This document shows positions 50,181-59,248 of a stretch of 64,000 bases of DNA, in pieces. The notes under the pieces were generated by a model that did no database searches, was not told the DNA's origin, and worked only from the letters and a program-made list of their open reading frames with translations. Where the stretch lies: assembly GCA_017304475.1 (NCBI GenBank), contig JAFKKV010000017.1, forward strand, positions 124,001 to 188,000, read 5' to 3'. Each line of letters begins with the position of its first letter. The first letter of the stretch is position 1. Source of the stretch: Hyphomicrobiales bacterium (GTDB lineage Bacteria > Pseudomonadota > Alphaproteobacteria > Rhizobiales > Phreatobacteraceae). The position numbers were made by a program, and so were the translations under genes.

Positions 50181-51698
50181 ATGCAGATCGAACCGGCCTT
50201 CGAGGCCTTTGCGTCCGTTCACGCCGCGGCCAGGCCGCAGGTGCTGTGGACGACGCTCGTATCCGATCTGGAGACGCCGGTTTCGGCCTATCTCAAGATC
50301 GCCGGCGGCAAGGCCAATGCCTTCCTGCTGGAATCCGTGGAGGGTGGAGCGGTCAAGGGCCGCTACTCGATCCTCGGGCTGGAACCCGACCTGATCTGGC
50401 GCTGCCGGGGCTCGGTCGCCGAGATCAACCGCCGCCCCGCCGCCGACCGGACCGCCTTCGCGCCGCTGCCCGAAGCGCCGCTGATCGAGCTGCGCAAGTT
50501 GCTCGCCGAGAGCAAGATCGACATTCCCGACAGGCTGCCGCCCATGGCGGCCGGCGTGTTCGGCTATCTCGGCTACGACATGGTCCGGCAGATGGAGCAT
50601 TTGCCCGACGTCAATCCGGATCCGCTCGGCCTGCCCGACGCCCTGTTCATCCGGCCGACCGTCGTGCTCGTCTTCGACGCGGTCAAGGACCAGATCACCG
50701 TGGTGACGCCGGTGCGCGCCCAGGCCGGCCAGTCGGCCAAGGCGGCCTATGACCGGGCGGTCGACCGCCTGACCGCGGTGGTCGATGCGCTCGACACGCC
50801 GCTCGACAAGCAGACCCCCCTGCCCGATCACGACGAGATCATGGCGGGTCTGGTCTCCAACACCAGCGAGGCCGACTATTCGGCCATGGTCGATCGGGCC
50901 AAGGACTATATCGGCGCCGGCGACATCTTCCAGGTCGTGCTGTCGCAGCGTTTTTCGACGCCGTTCCAGCTGCCGCCCTTCTCGCTCTACCGGGCGCTCC
51001 GGCGGGTGAACCCCTCGCCCTTCCTCTATTATCTCGCCTTTGACGGCTTTTCGGTCGCCGGCTCGTCGCCCGAGATCCTGGTCCGGGTGCGCGACGGCCA
51101 GGTGACGATCCGCCCGATCGCCGGCACCCGGCCGCGCGGCGCGACGCCCGCCGACGACAAGCGGCTCGGCGAGGAATTGCTGGCCGATCCGAAGGAGCGG
51201 TCCGAGCATCTGATGCTGCTCGATCTCGGCCGCAACGATGTCGGCCGGGTCTCGAAGATCGGCACGGTGAACGTCACCGACCAGTTCTTCCTCGAGCTCT
51301 ATTCCCACGTCATGCACATCGTCTCGAATGTCGAGGGCGAGCTCGATCCCAAACACGACCTGATCGACGCCATGGCGGCCGGCTTCCCGGCCGGCACCGT
51401 GTCGGGTGCGCCAAAAGTCCGCGCCATGCAGATCATCGACGAGCTCGAGAAGGAAAAGCGCGGTCTCTATGCCGGCTGCGTCGGCTATTTCTCGGCGACC
51501 GGCGCGATGGACACCTGCATCGTGCTGCGCACCGCGGTGGTCAAGGACGGCGTCATGTATGTCCAGGCCGGCGCCGGCATCGTCGCCGACAGCGTCAACG
51601 CCATGGAACAGGCCGAATGCGTCAACAAGGCCAAGGCCCTGCTGACCGCAGCGGATGAAGCCGTGAAGACGGCGGCACGCGCCGGGAGGGGGCAATGA
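50181..51698 (+). CDS. trpE: Anthranilate synthase component I
   Basis: This 505-residue chorismate-utilising enzyme makes anthranilate with TrpG. It has the N-terminal feedback region (LLESVEGGAVKGRYSILG) and the conserved core (DIFQVVLSQRF, SPEILVRV, PIAGTRPRG, DLGRNDVGRV, GTVSGAPKVRAM, GAGIVADS). It is a separate gene, not a TrpE-TrpG fusion. No Trp leader peptide precedes it; it is 31 bp from ppiD. Its stop overlaps the start of a small ORF with three consecutive Trp codons. Confidence 0.96.
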   Translation: MQIEPAFEAFASVHAAARPQVLWTTLVSDLETPVSAYLKIAGGKANAFLLESVEGGAVKGRYSILGLEPDLIWRCRGSVAEINRRPAADRTAFAPLPEAPLIELRKLLAESKIDIPDRLPPMAAGVFGYLGYDMVRQMEHLPDVNPDPLGLPDALFIRPTVVLVFDAVKDQITVVTPVRAQAGQSAKAAYDRAVDRLTAVVDALDTPLDKQTPLPDHDEIMAGLVSNTSEADYSAMVDRAKDYIGAGDIFQVVLSQRFSTPFQLPPFSLYRALRRVNPSPFLYYLAFDGFSVAGSSPEILVRVRDGQVTIRPIAGTRPRGATPADDKRLGEELLADPKERSEHLMLLDLGRNDVGRVSKIGTVNVTDQFFLELYSHVMHIVSNVEGELDPKHDLIDAMAAGFPAGTVSGAPKVRAMQIIDELEKEKRGLYAGCVGYFSATGAMDTCIVLRTAVVKDGVMYVQAGAGIVADSVNAMEQAECVNKAKALLTAADEAVKTAARAGRGQ

Positions 51699-51970
51699 GC
51701 GGCTCCGGCGTGCCGCGCATCGCACAGGCCCGGCACGGTCGCCCGCGACCGGCCGCGGCCGGCGCCGTCACCGCGATATCGGGCGCCGCCGGCCCGATCC
51801 GTTCTCGTTCATCCCGAACGATTTTCTCCGGCCTTTCCTGCTTCACGGCCGCCGCGCCCATCCTGGTCGCGGCGGCCTTGGTCTTTCGATGGTGGTGGCG
51901 CGTACCGGCTGACGGCCTGTTCGCCATTTCGCGATTTGCGAAAACCCCGATGATTGAAACATCGAGATGA
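51695..51970 (+). CDS. Small ORF between trpE and trpG with a Trp-Trp-Trp run
   Basis: This 91-codon ORF starts on the ATGA that overlaps the trpE stop and ends four bases before trpG. Its first half is Gly/Ala/Arg/Pro-rich with no recognised motif. Residues ~45-64 (SGLSCFTAAAPILVAAALVF) could be a membrane helix, followed by RWWWRVP with three TGG codons at 51890-51898. It may be a small membrane protein, or the Trp run may act as a regulatory stall site for trpG, perhaps in a shorter leader starting at TTG 51878. Neither is proven. Confidence 0.35.
   Translation: MSGSGVPRIAQARHGRPRPAAAGAVTAISGAAGPIRSRSSRTIFSGLSCFTAAAPILVAAALVFRWWWRVPADGLFAISRFAKTPMIETSR
51847..51877 (+). terminator. Strong hairpin between trpE and trpG
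   Basis: GGCCGCCGCG and CGCGGCGGCC form a perfect 10-bp stem with an 11-base loop, followed by TTGGTCTTT, a loose T-rich stretch. It could reduce read-through from trpE into trpG. It lies just before the three Trp codons, not after them as a classical trp attenuator would require. A weaker ATCGGGC/GCCCGAT hairpin lies near 51778-51798 and TTTCGC/GCGAAA near 51927-51943. Confidence 0.45.
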
Positions 51971-51974
51971 CCCC

Positions 51975-52574
51975 ATGAAAATCACCCTCATCGACAACTA
52001 TGACAGCTTCACCTGGAACCTGGTCCATTACATCGGCGGCCAGGGCGCCGAGGTCGACGTCGTCAGGAACGACAAGATCAGCGCCGACCAGGTGATCGCT
52101 GCCAATCCTGACGCCATCGTGCTCTCCCCCGGCCCCTGCACGCCGAACGAAGCCGGCATCTGCCTGGAGCTGGTCGAAAAGGCCTCCGCCGACATCCCGA
52201 TGCTCGGCGTCTGCCTCGGCCACCAGGCCATGGGCCAGGCTTTCGGCGGCACGGTGATCCGGGCCCCTGCCCCCATGCACGGCAAGCTCTCCGAGATCAG
52301 CCATTCCGGCCGCAGCGTGTTCCGCGGCATCAACGGCAAGTTCCAGGCGACGCGTTATCATTCGCTCACCGTCGACCGCGGCAGCTGGCCCGATGCCCTG
52401 GAGGTCACCGCCGAGACGGCCGACGGCGTGGTCATGGGCCTGATGCACAGGGACCGGCCGGTCCATGGCGTGCAGTTCCATCCCGAAAGCATCGCTTCCG
52501 AGCACGGCCACCGGATGATCGGCAATTTCCTGGCGCTCGCCGCCGAATGGAACCAGGCCCGGGGGCGCCGCTGA
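51975..52574 (+). CDS. trpG: Anthranilate synthase component II (glutamine amidotransferase)
   Basis: This 199-residue subunit feeds ammonia from glutamine to TrpE. The class I triad is visible: Cys in [11 protein letters not shown], and His and Glu in [14 protein letters not shown]. The start [19 protein letters not shown] is the family start; an in-frame TTG at 51954 would add seven residues. Its stop overlaps the trpD start by one base (TGATG). Confidence 0.96.
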   Translation: MKITLIDNYDSFTWNLVHYIGGQGAEVDVVRNDKISADQVIAANPDAIVLSPGPCTPNEAGICLELVEKASADIPMLGVCLGHQAMGQAFGGTVIRAPAPMHGKLSEISHSGRSVFRGINGKFQATRYHSLTVDRGSWPDALEVTAETADGVVMGLMHRDRPVHGVQFHPESIASEHGHRMIGNFLALAAEWNQARGRR

Positions 52575-53590
52575 TGGAACAGTTCAAGTCCCTGATCGCA
52601 ACGGTCGCCGGCGGCGCCAGCCTCGGCCGCGCCGAGGCCGAGCGCGCCTTCAACATGATCATGTCGGGCGAAGCGACGCCCTCGCAGGTCGGCGGCTTCC
52701 TGATGGCGCTGCGGGTGCGCGGCGAGACCGTCGAGGAGATCACCGCAGCGGTCGCCACCATGCGCGCCAAGATGGTGACCGTCGAGGCGCCGGACGATGC
52801 CGTCGACGTGGTCGGCACCGGCGGCGACGCGTCGCATTCGCTCAACATATCCACCTGCGCCGCCTTCATCGTCGCCGGCGCCGGCATTCCGGTCGCCAAG
52901 CATGGCAACCGCGCGCTGTCGTCGCGCTCGGGCGCCGCCGACTGCCTGATGGCGCTCGGCGTCAAGATCGACCTGCCGCCGCAGGCGATCTCTCGCTGCG
53001 TGCGCGAGGCGGGCATCGGCTTCATGTTCGCGCCGGCCCATCATCCCGCGATGAAACATGTCGGCCCGACCCGGGTCGAGCTCGGCACCCGTACCATTTT
53101 CAACCTGCTCGGACCGCTGTCCAATCCGGCCGGCGTCAAGCGCCAGATGGTCGGCGTGTTCTCGCGCCAATGGGTCGAACCGCTGGCCGAGGTGCTGAAC
53201 AATCTGGGCTCGACCCGCGCCTGGGTCGTGCATGGCTCCGACGGTCTCGACGAGATCACCGGCAGTGGCCCCACCGCCGTCGCTGAGCTCAGGGACGGCC
53301 GGGTCTCGACCTTTCAGATCGGCCCTGGCGATGTCGGCCTTCAGCCCTGCGCCGTCGGCGCGCTGAAGGGCGGCGATGCCGATTACAACGCGGCGGCCCT
53401 GCGCGCCGTCCTGACCGGCGCCAGGAACGCCTATCGGGACGTCGCGGCCTTGAACGCCGCGGCGGCCCTGGTGGTGTCCGGCAAGGCGGCGACGCTGCCC
53501 GACGGTTTCGCCATGGCCGAAGCCGCGATCGACAGCGGCGCCGCCGCTATGCGGCTCGACCGCCTGATCGCCGTCTCGAATGCCGAATGA
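52574..53590 (+). CDS. trpD: Anthranilate phosphoribosyltransferase
   Basis: This 338-residue enzyme joins anthranilate to PRPP. The PRPP-binding GTGGD is in [18 protein letters not shown], followed by [17 protein letters not shown] and [16 protein letters not shown]. Coupled to trpG by TGATG and 15 bp upstream of trpC, it is part of a trpGDC block. Confidence 0.96.
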   Translation: MEQFKSLIATVAGGASLGRAEAERAFNMIMSGEATPSQVGGFLMALRVRGETVEEITAAVATMRAKMVTVEAPDDAVDVVGTGGDASHSLNISTCAAFIVAGAGIPVAKHGNRALSSRSGAADCLMALGVKIDLPPQAISRCVREAGIGFMFAPAHHPAMKHVGPTRVELGTRTIFNLLGPLSNPAGVKRQMVGVFSRQWVEPLAEVLNNLGSTRAWVVHGSDGLDEITGSGPTAVAELRDGRVSTFQIGPGDVGLQPCAVGALKGGDADYNAAALRAVLTGARNAYRDVAALNAAAALVVSGKAATLPDGFAMAEAAIDSGAAAMRLDRLIAVSNAE

Positions 53591-53605
53591 GCCTGGAGCG
53601 CCGCC

Positions 53606-54394
53606 ATGGCCGATATCCTGAAGACGATCGAGGCCTATAAGCGCGACGAGATCGCCGCGGCGAAACGCCTGAAGGGCTTCGCCGCGGTCGACGCCGAAGC
53701 GCGGGCGGCATCCCCCGTCCGGGGCTTTGCCCGGGCGATCGAAGACACCATTGCCCAGGGTCGCACGGCGCTGATCGCCGAGATCAAGAAGGCCAGCCCG
53801 TCCAAGGGGTTGATCCGTGCGGATTTCGACCCGCCGGCGCTTGCCCGGGCCTATGAGGCGGGCGGCGCGGCCTGCCTGTCGGTGCTGACCGATGCGCCGT
53901 CCTTCCAGGGCGCCCCCGAATTCCTGACCGCGGCGCGGGCGGCGACCAGTCTGCCGGCGCTGCGCAAGGACTTCATGCACGACGTCTATCAGGTCGCCGA
54001 GGCGCGCGCCTGGGGTGCCGACTGCATCCTGGTGATCATGGCCTCTGTCGATGATGCCCTGGCAAGCGACCTGGTCGCCGCCGCCCATGGCTACGGCATG
54101 GACGCCCTGATCGAAGTCCACGACGACGACGAACTCGACCGCGCGCTGCGCCTTCCCTCCCGGCTGATCGGTATCAACAACCGCAATCTCAGGACCTTCG
54201 AGGTGACGCTCGCAACCTCGGAGCGGCTCGCCCCGCGCGTGCCGGAAGACCGGATCACCGTCGGCGAGAGCGGTATTTTCACACCGGCCGATGTCCAGCG
54301 CCTGTCCGCCGTCGGCATCCGCACCCTGCTGGTCGGCGAGAGTTTGATGCGCCAACCTGACGTTACGGCAGCCACACGCACGCTCCTGACGTAA
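53606..54394 (+). CDS. trpC: Indole-3-glycerol phosphate synthase
   Basis: This 262-residue TIM-barrel enzyme closes the indole ring of tryptophan. Landmarks are [17 protein letters not shown] with the catalytic lysine, [25 protein letters not shown] and [12 protein letters not shown]. It is not fused to trpF. The last coding bases include the first of the TGACGTWACG boxes. Synteny with related genomes (moaC, moeA and lexA next) breaks here. Confidence 0.96.
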   Translation: MADILKTIEAYKRDEIAAAKRLKGFAAVDAEARAASPVRGFARAIEDTIAQGRTALIAEIKKASPSKGLIRADFDPPALARAYEAGGAACLSVLTDAPSFQGAPEFLTAARAATSLPALRKDFMHDVYQVAEARAWGADCILVIMASVDDALASDLVAAAHGYGMDALIEVHDDDELDRALRLPSRLIGINNRNLRTFEVTLATSERLAPRVPEDRITVGESGIFTPADVQRLSAVGIRTLLVGESLMRQPDVTAATRTLLT

Positions 54395-54426
54395 CGCTAC
54401 CTAACGTAAAGCAACATGACGTTACG
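54358..54426. promoter_or_regulatory. Cluster of TGACGTWACG boxes
   Basis: Four related 10-mers begin at 54358 (TGACGTTACG), 54387 (TGACGTAACG), 54402 (TAACGTAAAG) and 54417 (TGACGTTACG). The last three are spaced exactly 15 bp apart and the first is 29 bp earlier. CGTTACG and CGTAACG are reverse complements, so the array reads on both strands. It lies ahead of an AT-rich promoter region for the vWA gene and may be a regulator-binding array. Confidence 0.5.
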
Positions 54427-54573
54427 CCTTCAAGTCTTTTCCGGCCAAACACAGTAAATGCCAAATTAATATCCACTGTAAAATCTATACACAATTGAAT
54501 CTCGTCCGATTCCGATTGTTTATTTTGTCGTCTCTATTGTGGTCCTGGGTCGCAGAAACAGGATCTCTCTTTG

Positions 54574-55776
54574 ATGTGGAATCGTCTTCGGCAATTTCGC
54601 GATGATCGTCGCGGTGCAATCGCGGTGGCCTTCGCAGTCGCCCTCTATCCCGTCATGGTGATGATCAGCTCCGCGGTCGACCTCAGCCGGATCAGCCAGC
54701 AGCAGGTGCGGCTTCAGGCGGCCCTCGACGTCGCGGCCCTGCGCGTGGCGCGCCAGATTTCCGACGGCACCTTGACCGGCGATATGAGCACCGTGGCGCG
54801 CGCCATCGTGCTGGCCAATATCAACCCGAGCGAGCTCAGGAACGTCGCCGTCTCGGCGGCCCTGGACGGCTCGTCCGTGCGCGTCAACGGCAGCGGCCAG
54901 ATCAGCCCGATGGCGATCAGCCTCGTGTCCACCGGCAGCCTGACCATATCGGGTACCGCTTCCGCGATCTGGCAGACCAAGAAGATCGACCTCGTCCTGG
55001 TGCTCGACAATACCGGCTCGATGGCGAGCTCGAACAAGATGACCGCGCTCAAGACGGCCGCGAAGAACCTGATCTCGACGCTGAGCGCGGCGGCGACCCG
55101 GGCGGACTCGGTGCGCATCGGCATCGTTCCCTTCGACACCCAGGTCAATATCGGCACGACCTACCGGGACGAGACCTGGCTGAGCTATGCCGGCGTCTCC
55201 GGCCTTTCCGCTTCGAACTGGACCGGCTGCGTCACCGACCGCAACCAGTCCTACGATGTCGACGATACGGCGCCGACCTCGAGCACGACCGCCTTTCCGG
55301 CACGCAACTGCACCACCGGCAAGCTCGCCACGATCCTGCCGCTGACCACCGACTGGACCGCGTTGACCAACAAGGTCGACGCCATGAACCCCTCGGGCAA
55401 TACCAACATCACGATCGGCCTGGCCTGGGGCCTGCACATGCTCACCCCGTCCCTGCCGCTGACCAATGCCCGCACGCTGGCGCAGGAACCCTATCTCGAG
55501 CGGATCATCATCTTGCTGACCGATGGCGACAATACCCAGAACCGCTGGAGCAGCACCGGCTCGGCCATCGACGCGCGCACCGACCTCGCCTGCGCCAACG
55601 TCAAGAGCAACGGCATCCGGCTCTATACGATCCGGGTGATCGACGGTGACGCTGCCCTGCTGCGCCGCTGTGCCTCGCAGTCGACCATGTATTACGAGGC
55701 CAGCACCGCCGATCAGCTCGGCCCGGTCTTCCAGCGCATCGCCGCCGAGATCAGCCAACTGCGCCTGAGCCAGTAA
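54574..55776 (+). CDS. Tad-like pilus assembly protein with vWA domain (TadG-like)
   Basis: This 400-residue protein starts with a short basic segment and RRGAIAVAFAVALYPVMVMISSAVDLS, the TadE/TadG-like membrane segment, then QQQVRLQAALDVAALRVAR. A vWA domain follows with a MIDAS-like DNTGSMAS in LVLVLDNTGSM and later LLTDGDNTQ. TadG proteins help Flp/Tad pilus assembly, but no other tad gene is near, so it may serve another surface function. The ATG at 54574 has CAGGA eleven bases upstream. The AT-rich region just before it (54430-54570) contrasts sharply with the high-GC surroundings. Confidence 0.85.
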   Translation: MWNRLRQFRDDRRGAIAVAFAVALYPVMVMISSAVDLSRISQQQVRLQAALDVAALRVARQISDGTLTGDMSTVARAIVLANINPSELRNVAVSAALDGSSVRVNGSGQISPMAISLVSTGSLTISGTASAIWQTKKIDLVLVLDNTGSMASSNKMTALKTAAKNLISTLSAAATRADSVRIGIVPFDTQVNIGTTYRDETWLSYAGVSGLSASNWTGCVTDRNQSYDVDDTAPTSSTTAFPARNCTTGKLATILPLTTDWTALTNKVDAMNPSGNTNITIGLAWGLHMLTPSLPLTNARTLAQEPYLERIIILLTDGDNTQNRWSSTGSAIDARTDLACANVKSNGIRLYTIRVIDGDAALLRRCASQSTMYYEASTADQLGPVFQRIAAEISQLRLSQ

Positions 55777-55795
55777 GAGGCAGCGAGCCGAGCGC

Positions 55796-56050
55796 AAACC
55801 CTCGCATGCCTGTGGGAAAAGGGCCTCAATCGCCGCGCGTAAACCCTCGCCCGCTTGCGGGAGAGGGTGGCGCCGTCAGGCGCCGGGTGAGGGTCTGAAG
55901 AGGGCCAGCCCATCATTTCCGGCGGCAATGCACCGATCGCATCGACGCAACCACCCTCACCCGGCCGCTGCCGCGGCCACCCTCTCCCACGCAGACGTGG
56001 GCGAGGGTTGACGCCCGCTCGTCGCATCGTGCCCCACTCGCCACTCGCCC
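55796..56050. repeat. Family B composite repeat, copy 4
   Basis: This copy lies in the 359-bp gap between the convergent vWA and phasin genes. A decayed extra left arm (AAACCCTCGCATGCCTGTGG) precedes the full core at about 55840-56013 with AACCCTCGCCCGCTTGCGGG, GCGCCGTCAGGCGCCGGG and the inverted right half ending GGGCGAGGGTTGACGCC. The right flank is CCCCACTCGCCACTCGCCC. Confidence 0.85.
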
Positions 56051-56055
56051 AACAT

Positions 56056-56088
56056 AAAAAAAGCCCGGCGCAGATCGCGCCGGGCTTT
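56056..56088 (-). terminator. Terminator of the phasin gene
   Basis: On the minus strand GCCCGGCGC-GATCT-GCGCCGGGC forms a perfect 9-bp stem followed by seven T residues, 48 bp after the phasin stop. The plus strand has only TTT after the stem, so it is mainly a minus-strand terminator. Confidence 0.9.
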
Positions 56089-56135
56089 CACATCTCATCC
56101 GCTGCTACCGACCGGTCGAACCGGCCCGCGCGGGA

Positions 56136-56474
56136 TTACTTCGCGGCGGCGGCCTTGGCGAAGGCGGCCTCGTAGGGCTTGTACATTTCCTTGGCGAGGT
56201 CCGAATAGAGCTCGCCGATCTTGGTGGCGCGCGCGATGGCGGTCTCGTAGGCCGACTTGACCAGCGTCGACTGCAATTCGATCGCCTTGTCGAGGCTCTT
56301 CACGGCCGCGAACTTCTCGACCGCCGCCGAGCCGTCCTCGAGGGACTTCTTGGCATAGTCGACGACTTCCGCCGAGATGGCCTGATAGCCCTTGGTCACC
56401 GCGGTGAGGCTCTTGACGGTCCGATCGAGGCCGTCTTTGCCCAGCTTCTGCACGTCATCGAAATTCTGAAACAT
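56136..56474 (-). CDS. Phasin family protein
   Basis: This 112-residue, wholly helical protein belongs to the phasin_2 family, which coats polyhydroxyalkanoate granules. It starts MFQNFDDVQKLGKDGLD and has the typical FAAVKSLDKAIELQSTLVKSAYE amphipathic helix (here in part) and an Ala/Lys-rich end. The start has CAGGAG seven bases upstream. The gene is monocistronic, with its own terminator and a promoter region carrying TGC-rich palindromes that look like PhaR sites. Confidence 0.88.
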   Translation of the reverse strand: MFQNFDDVQKLGKDGLDRTVKSLTAVTKGYQAISAEVVDYAKKSLEDGSAAVEKFAAVKSLDKAIELQSTLVKSAYETAIARATKIGELYSDLAKEMYKPYEAAFAKAAAAK

Positions 56475-56546
56475 GACATGGCTCCTGAGGCGGCTGCGCC
56501 GCTTTGGTTTATTTCCGCCAGGGCAAAACGCCCGGGAGACATATTT

Positions 56547-56594
56547 CACGTAGCCGCCTTGCTGCACTGCGTCAATCCAACTTTTGCAATGCAA
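56547..56594 (-). promoter_or_regulatory. Phasin promoter with possible PhaR-type sites
   Basis: On the minus strand TTGACG (56570-56575) is followed about 17 bp later by a weak TACGTG-type -10 (56547-56552). A near-palindrome TTGCAATGCAA (56584-56594) lies just upstream and TTGCTGCACTGC (56559-56570) overlaps the spacer. PhaR repressors of PHA-producing bacteria bind TGC-rich palindromes in phasin promoters, so these are plausible sites. The consensus match was judged by eye. Confidence 0.4.
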
Positions 56595-56909
56595 CATAAG
56601 GAATATCAAGGCACTAAGACTGATCGTGCGATCAGCATGCCGGCTTCCTTTCGCAACTCGGCGTGATTCGCTTAACCAACTGGCAACCGCGACCGGTTAC
56701 CGTCCTCCTCACGTTCCCGTCCTCGACGGGGGCGGCGTGAAGAGTACGGCTGCGTATCGCCGATAGTGGTGTTGCGTCGCCGGCGGCCCTTGACCAGGGT
56801 CGTCGGTTTCGCAGTCCTGTCGATCTGCGCCCGGCCTCCCAACGCGAGAGGCAGGGACGCGGACCGGTCGCCAGAAGGCCCCCGGCCGCCTGTAGTCAGG
56901 GGTGGTGCA
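56595..56909. other. Rest of the phasin/D,D-carboxypeptidase intergenic region
   Basis: No gene is supported here. A perfect palindrome TGATCG-TG-CGATCA lies at 56621-56634. From 56766 an open frame joins the carboxypeptidase frame (VLRRRRPLTRVVGFAVLSIC) and could be an alternative 48-residue N-terminal extension. The segment from about 56740 returns to high GC. Confidence 0.4.
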
Positions 56910-58475
56910 ATGGCGACCACAATCGGCGCCGGCCGGACCGGATCGGGACGCTTTTTTCGGCAATTCGCCGCAATCGCCGTCACCGCAGGTTTGATCGCGA
57001 GCGCCCTGCCGAGCCAGGTCGAGGCGCGCCCTCGGCGTTACGCCGGCTACATGCCCGCCTATTCGTCCATCGTCATCGACGTCAAGAGCGGCCAGACGCT
57101 GCATGCCGAAGCCGCCGATGCCGCGCGCTTTCCCGCGTCCATCACCAAGGTGATGACGCTCTACATGCTGTTCGAGCAGATCGAGGCCGGCCGCTTCTCG
57201 CTGCAGTCGCCGCTGCGCGTCTCGGCCGAAGCCGCCAGCCAGCCGCCGACCAAGCTCGGCGTGCGCCCCGGCTCGACGATCACCGTCGAGGAGGCGATCC
57301 GCGGCCTGGTGACCAAATCGGCCAATGACGCCGCCGTCGTCATCGCCGAGAACATCGCCGGCGACGAAGAGCGCTTCGCCACCTTGATGACCCGCCGCGC
57401 CCGTGCCCTCGGCATGAGCCGCACCACGTTCCGCAATGCCTCGGGCCTGCCCGACGCCGAGCAGGTCACCACGGCGCGCGATCTGGCCACCCTCGGCCGC
57501 GCGATCCAGGATCATTTCCCCCGCTACTGGAGCTATTTCCAGACCTATTCCTTCTCGTACCGGGGCGTGAACCACCGCAACCACAACAATCTGCTCGGCC
57601 GGGTCGAAGGCGTCGACGGCATCAAGACCGGCTATACCCGCGCCTCCGGCTTCAACCTGCTGACCTCGGCGCGCCGCGGCGATCGCCAGCTGGTCGCCGT
57701 GGTTCTCGGCGGCCGTTCCGGCGGCTGGCGCGACGCCCGCATGCGGCAGCTGCTGGAGTCCAATTTCCCGCAGGCCTATGCCGGCCGCCGCACCGCTCCT
57801 ATGGTGGCGCGCGCGACCGAGCCCGAGGCCCGCACCCCGACGCGCATCGCCGTCGCGGCCCAGGTGCCGGTCCCCGGCCGCCGCCAGCCGGTCGCCGCGC
57901 CGATGCCGATCACCCCGATGGCCGCGGCCGTCGTCGCCGCCGGCCAGACCCGCGGCGGCGCCTCGACTGGCGCCTCGGCGGCAGCCCCGGTCACCGCCAG
58001 TGCCCAGGCCCAGCGCCCGGTCATCCGTGAAGAGACCGCGCCTGCCCCGGTCGTCGCTTCGCTCGCCGCGGCGAACAGCCAGCCGGCCACCTTGCCCGGC
58101 AATCCCAATCCGCGCCCCGGCGTGCTCGGCACGCTCCATTCCTCGCAGCTGACCACCGCCTCGGTGTCGCCGCGCACCTTGCAGATGGCCGCGGCCGCTC
58201 CGGCCCATCCCGAGCCTATCCCGGCCCGGCGTGGCGAATGGTCGATCCAGCTCGGCGCTTTCCCGACCGAGGCCGCCGCCCAGGCGACGCTCAAGGAAGC
58301 CCGCGAGACCAGCGGCCGCCAGCTCGGCTCGGCCGATCCCTATACCGAACGGGTCGAGCGCAGCGGCATGACCCTGATCCGGGCCCGTTTCGCAGGCTTC
58401 GACCGCGCCAGCGCCGATGCCGCCTGCCGTGTCCTGAAGAACAACGACTACGACTGCATGCTGGTCCGCAACTGA
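56910..58475 (+). CDS. D-alanyl-D-alanine carboxypeptidase with SPOR domain
   Basis: This 521-residue exported peptidase S11 enzyme trims peptidoglycan stem peptides. After a signal peptide (FFRQFAAIAVTAGLIASALPSQVEA) come the penicillin-binding motifs SITK (Ser77-Lys80), SAN in LVTKSANDAAV and KTG in GIKTGYTRASG. A ~150-residue Ala/Pro-rich linker leads to a C-terminal SPOR domain (WSIQLGAFPTEAAAQ to YDCMLVRN), which binds denuded glycan at the septum. The ATG at 56910 has AGGGGTGG before it; the upstream in-frame extension is less likely. Confidence 0.92.
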   Translation: MATTIGAGRTGSGRFFRQFAAIAVTAGLIASALPSQVEARPRRYAGYMPAYSSIVIDVKSGQTLHAEAADAARFPASITKVMTLYMLFEQIEAGRFSLQSPLRVSAEAASQPPTKLGVRPGSTITVEEAIRGLVTKSANDAAVVIAENIAGDEERFATLMTRRARALGMSRTTFRNASGLPDAEQVTTARDLATLGRAIQDHFPRYWSYFQTYSFSYRGVNHRNHNNLLGRVEGVDGIKTGYTRASGFNLLTSARRGDRQLVAVVLGGRSGGWRDARMRQLLESNFPQAYAGRRTAPMVARATEPEARTPTRIAVAAQVPVPGRRQPVAAPMPITPMAAAVVAAGQTRGGASTGASAAAPVTASAQAQRPVIREETAPAPVVASLAAANSQPATLPGNPNPRPGVLGTLHSSQLTTASVSPRTLQMAAAAPAHPEPIPARRGEWSIQLGAFPTEAAAQATLKEARETSGRQLGSADPYTERVERSGMTLIRARFAGFDRASADAACRVLKNNDYDCMLVRN

Positions 58476-58504
58476 GCGGATCCGACGAAGCCCGGATGAA
58501 TGTA

Positions 58505-59224
58505 TCAGGAGTTCCGGCGATGGTTTTCCAGGAGAACGTCCTTGGCTTGGTTGACGCGGGACGCGAGCCACGTCGAGCCCCCCTGGTCGGGGTGCAGTTT
58601 CTTCATGAGCGCACGGTGCGCCCCACGGATGGCCTGCTCGTCCGCCCCCGGCTGAAGGCCAAGGATCTGGTAGGCCTCCTCTTTGGTCATCGCGCTCGAG
58701 ACCGGCGCGCCGCCTTGCCCCGCACCCGCATTGCCCTCAGCGTTTTCACGCCAGGCGGGGTCTCGGCGGTTAAGATAAGCTTCGAGTAGGGCAGCGCTCT
58801 CGGCATCGATCTCGGCGAAGGCTTGGACCAGCCGGGCGATCGAAATCTGCTCCAGGGTCTGGCCGGCCAGCGATCCCGCGACGAAGCGGCCGGACATCCG
58901 GCCGGTATCGATCTCGAGTTCCATCTCGATGAAGCGCGAACGCACACTGGAGGTCTGCCGCGGTGTCTTGGTGCCGGCCGGGTTCCAGCCGCTCAACATG
59001 CCCTGCCCCGGCACCAGACCGAGAAGCGTCGCTCCCGCGATGCCGGAGGCAATCGCCAGTTCCAGCTGTCCGCGCGCCATGAGGAACAGGGCAAAGGCGA
59101 TCGCCGCCACGCCACCGATCTTGCGCATCTGCTTGGACAGCCATTTCGGATTGGCGTTCAGAATAGCATTGAGACCGCCCGAAAAGACGATCACCGCAAT
59201 AATGCCGGCAATGAGATAGGTCAT
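58505..59224 (-). CDS. Membrane-anchored DnaJ domain protein
   Basis: This 239-residue protein has an N-terminal membrane helix (YLIAGIIAVIVFSGGLNAIL), a second hydrophobic stretch (GGVAAIAFALFLMARG) and a C-terminal J domain (EEAYQILGLQPGADEQAIRGAHRALMKKLHPDQGGS, in part) with the HPD motif that activates Hsp70. The order, with the J domain at the C-terminus, resembles the DjlA/Pam18-like class. It is 24 bp downstream of a vWA gene, suggesting co-transcription. Confidence 0.88.
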   Translation of the reverse strand: MTYLIAGIIAVIVFSGGLNAILNANPKWLSKQMRKIGGVAAIAFALFLMARGQLELAIASGIAGATLLGLVPGQGMLSGWNPAGTKTPRQTSSVRSRFIEMELEIDTGRMSGRFVAGSLAGQTLEQISIARLVQAFAEIDAESAALLEAYLNRRDPAWRENAEGNAGAGQGGAPVSSAMTKEEAYQILGLQPGADEQAIRGAHRALMKKLHPDQGGSTWLASRVNQAKDVLLENHRRNS

Positions 59225-59248
59225 GCTGCGGGTCTCATGCGGTCTGGC

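Noticed and set aside
51889-51912. Mini ORF MVVARTG overlapping the Trp codons in another frame
   Set aside because: No Shine-Dalgarno sequence, and the TGG run makes sense only in the frame of the larger ORF; kept in mind only as a caveat.
56766-56909. N-terminal extension of the D,D-carboxypeptidase from GTG 56766
   Set aside because: The ATG at 56910 has a better ribosome binding site and is followed by a complete signal peptide; the extension would place a second hydrophobic stretch in front of it.
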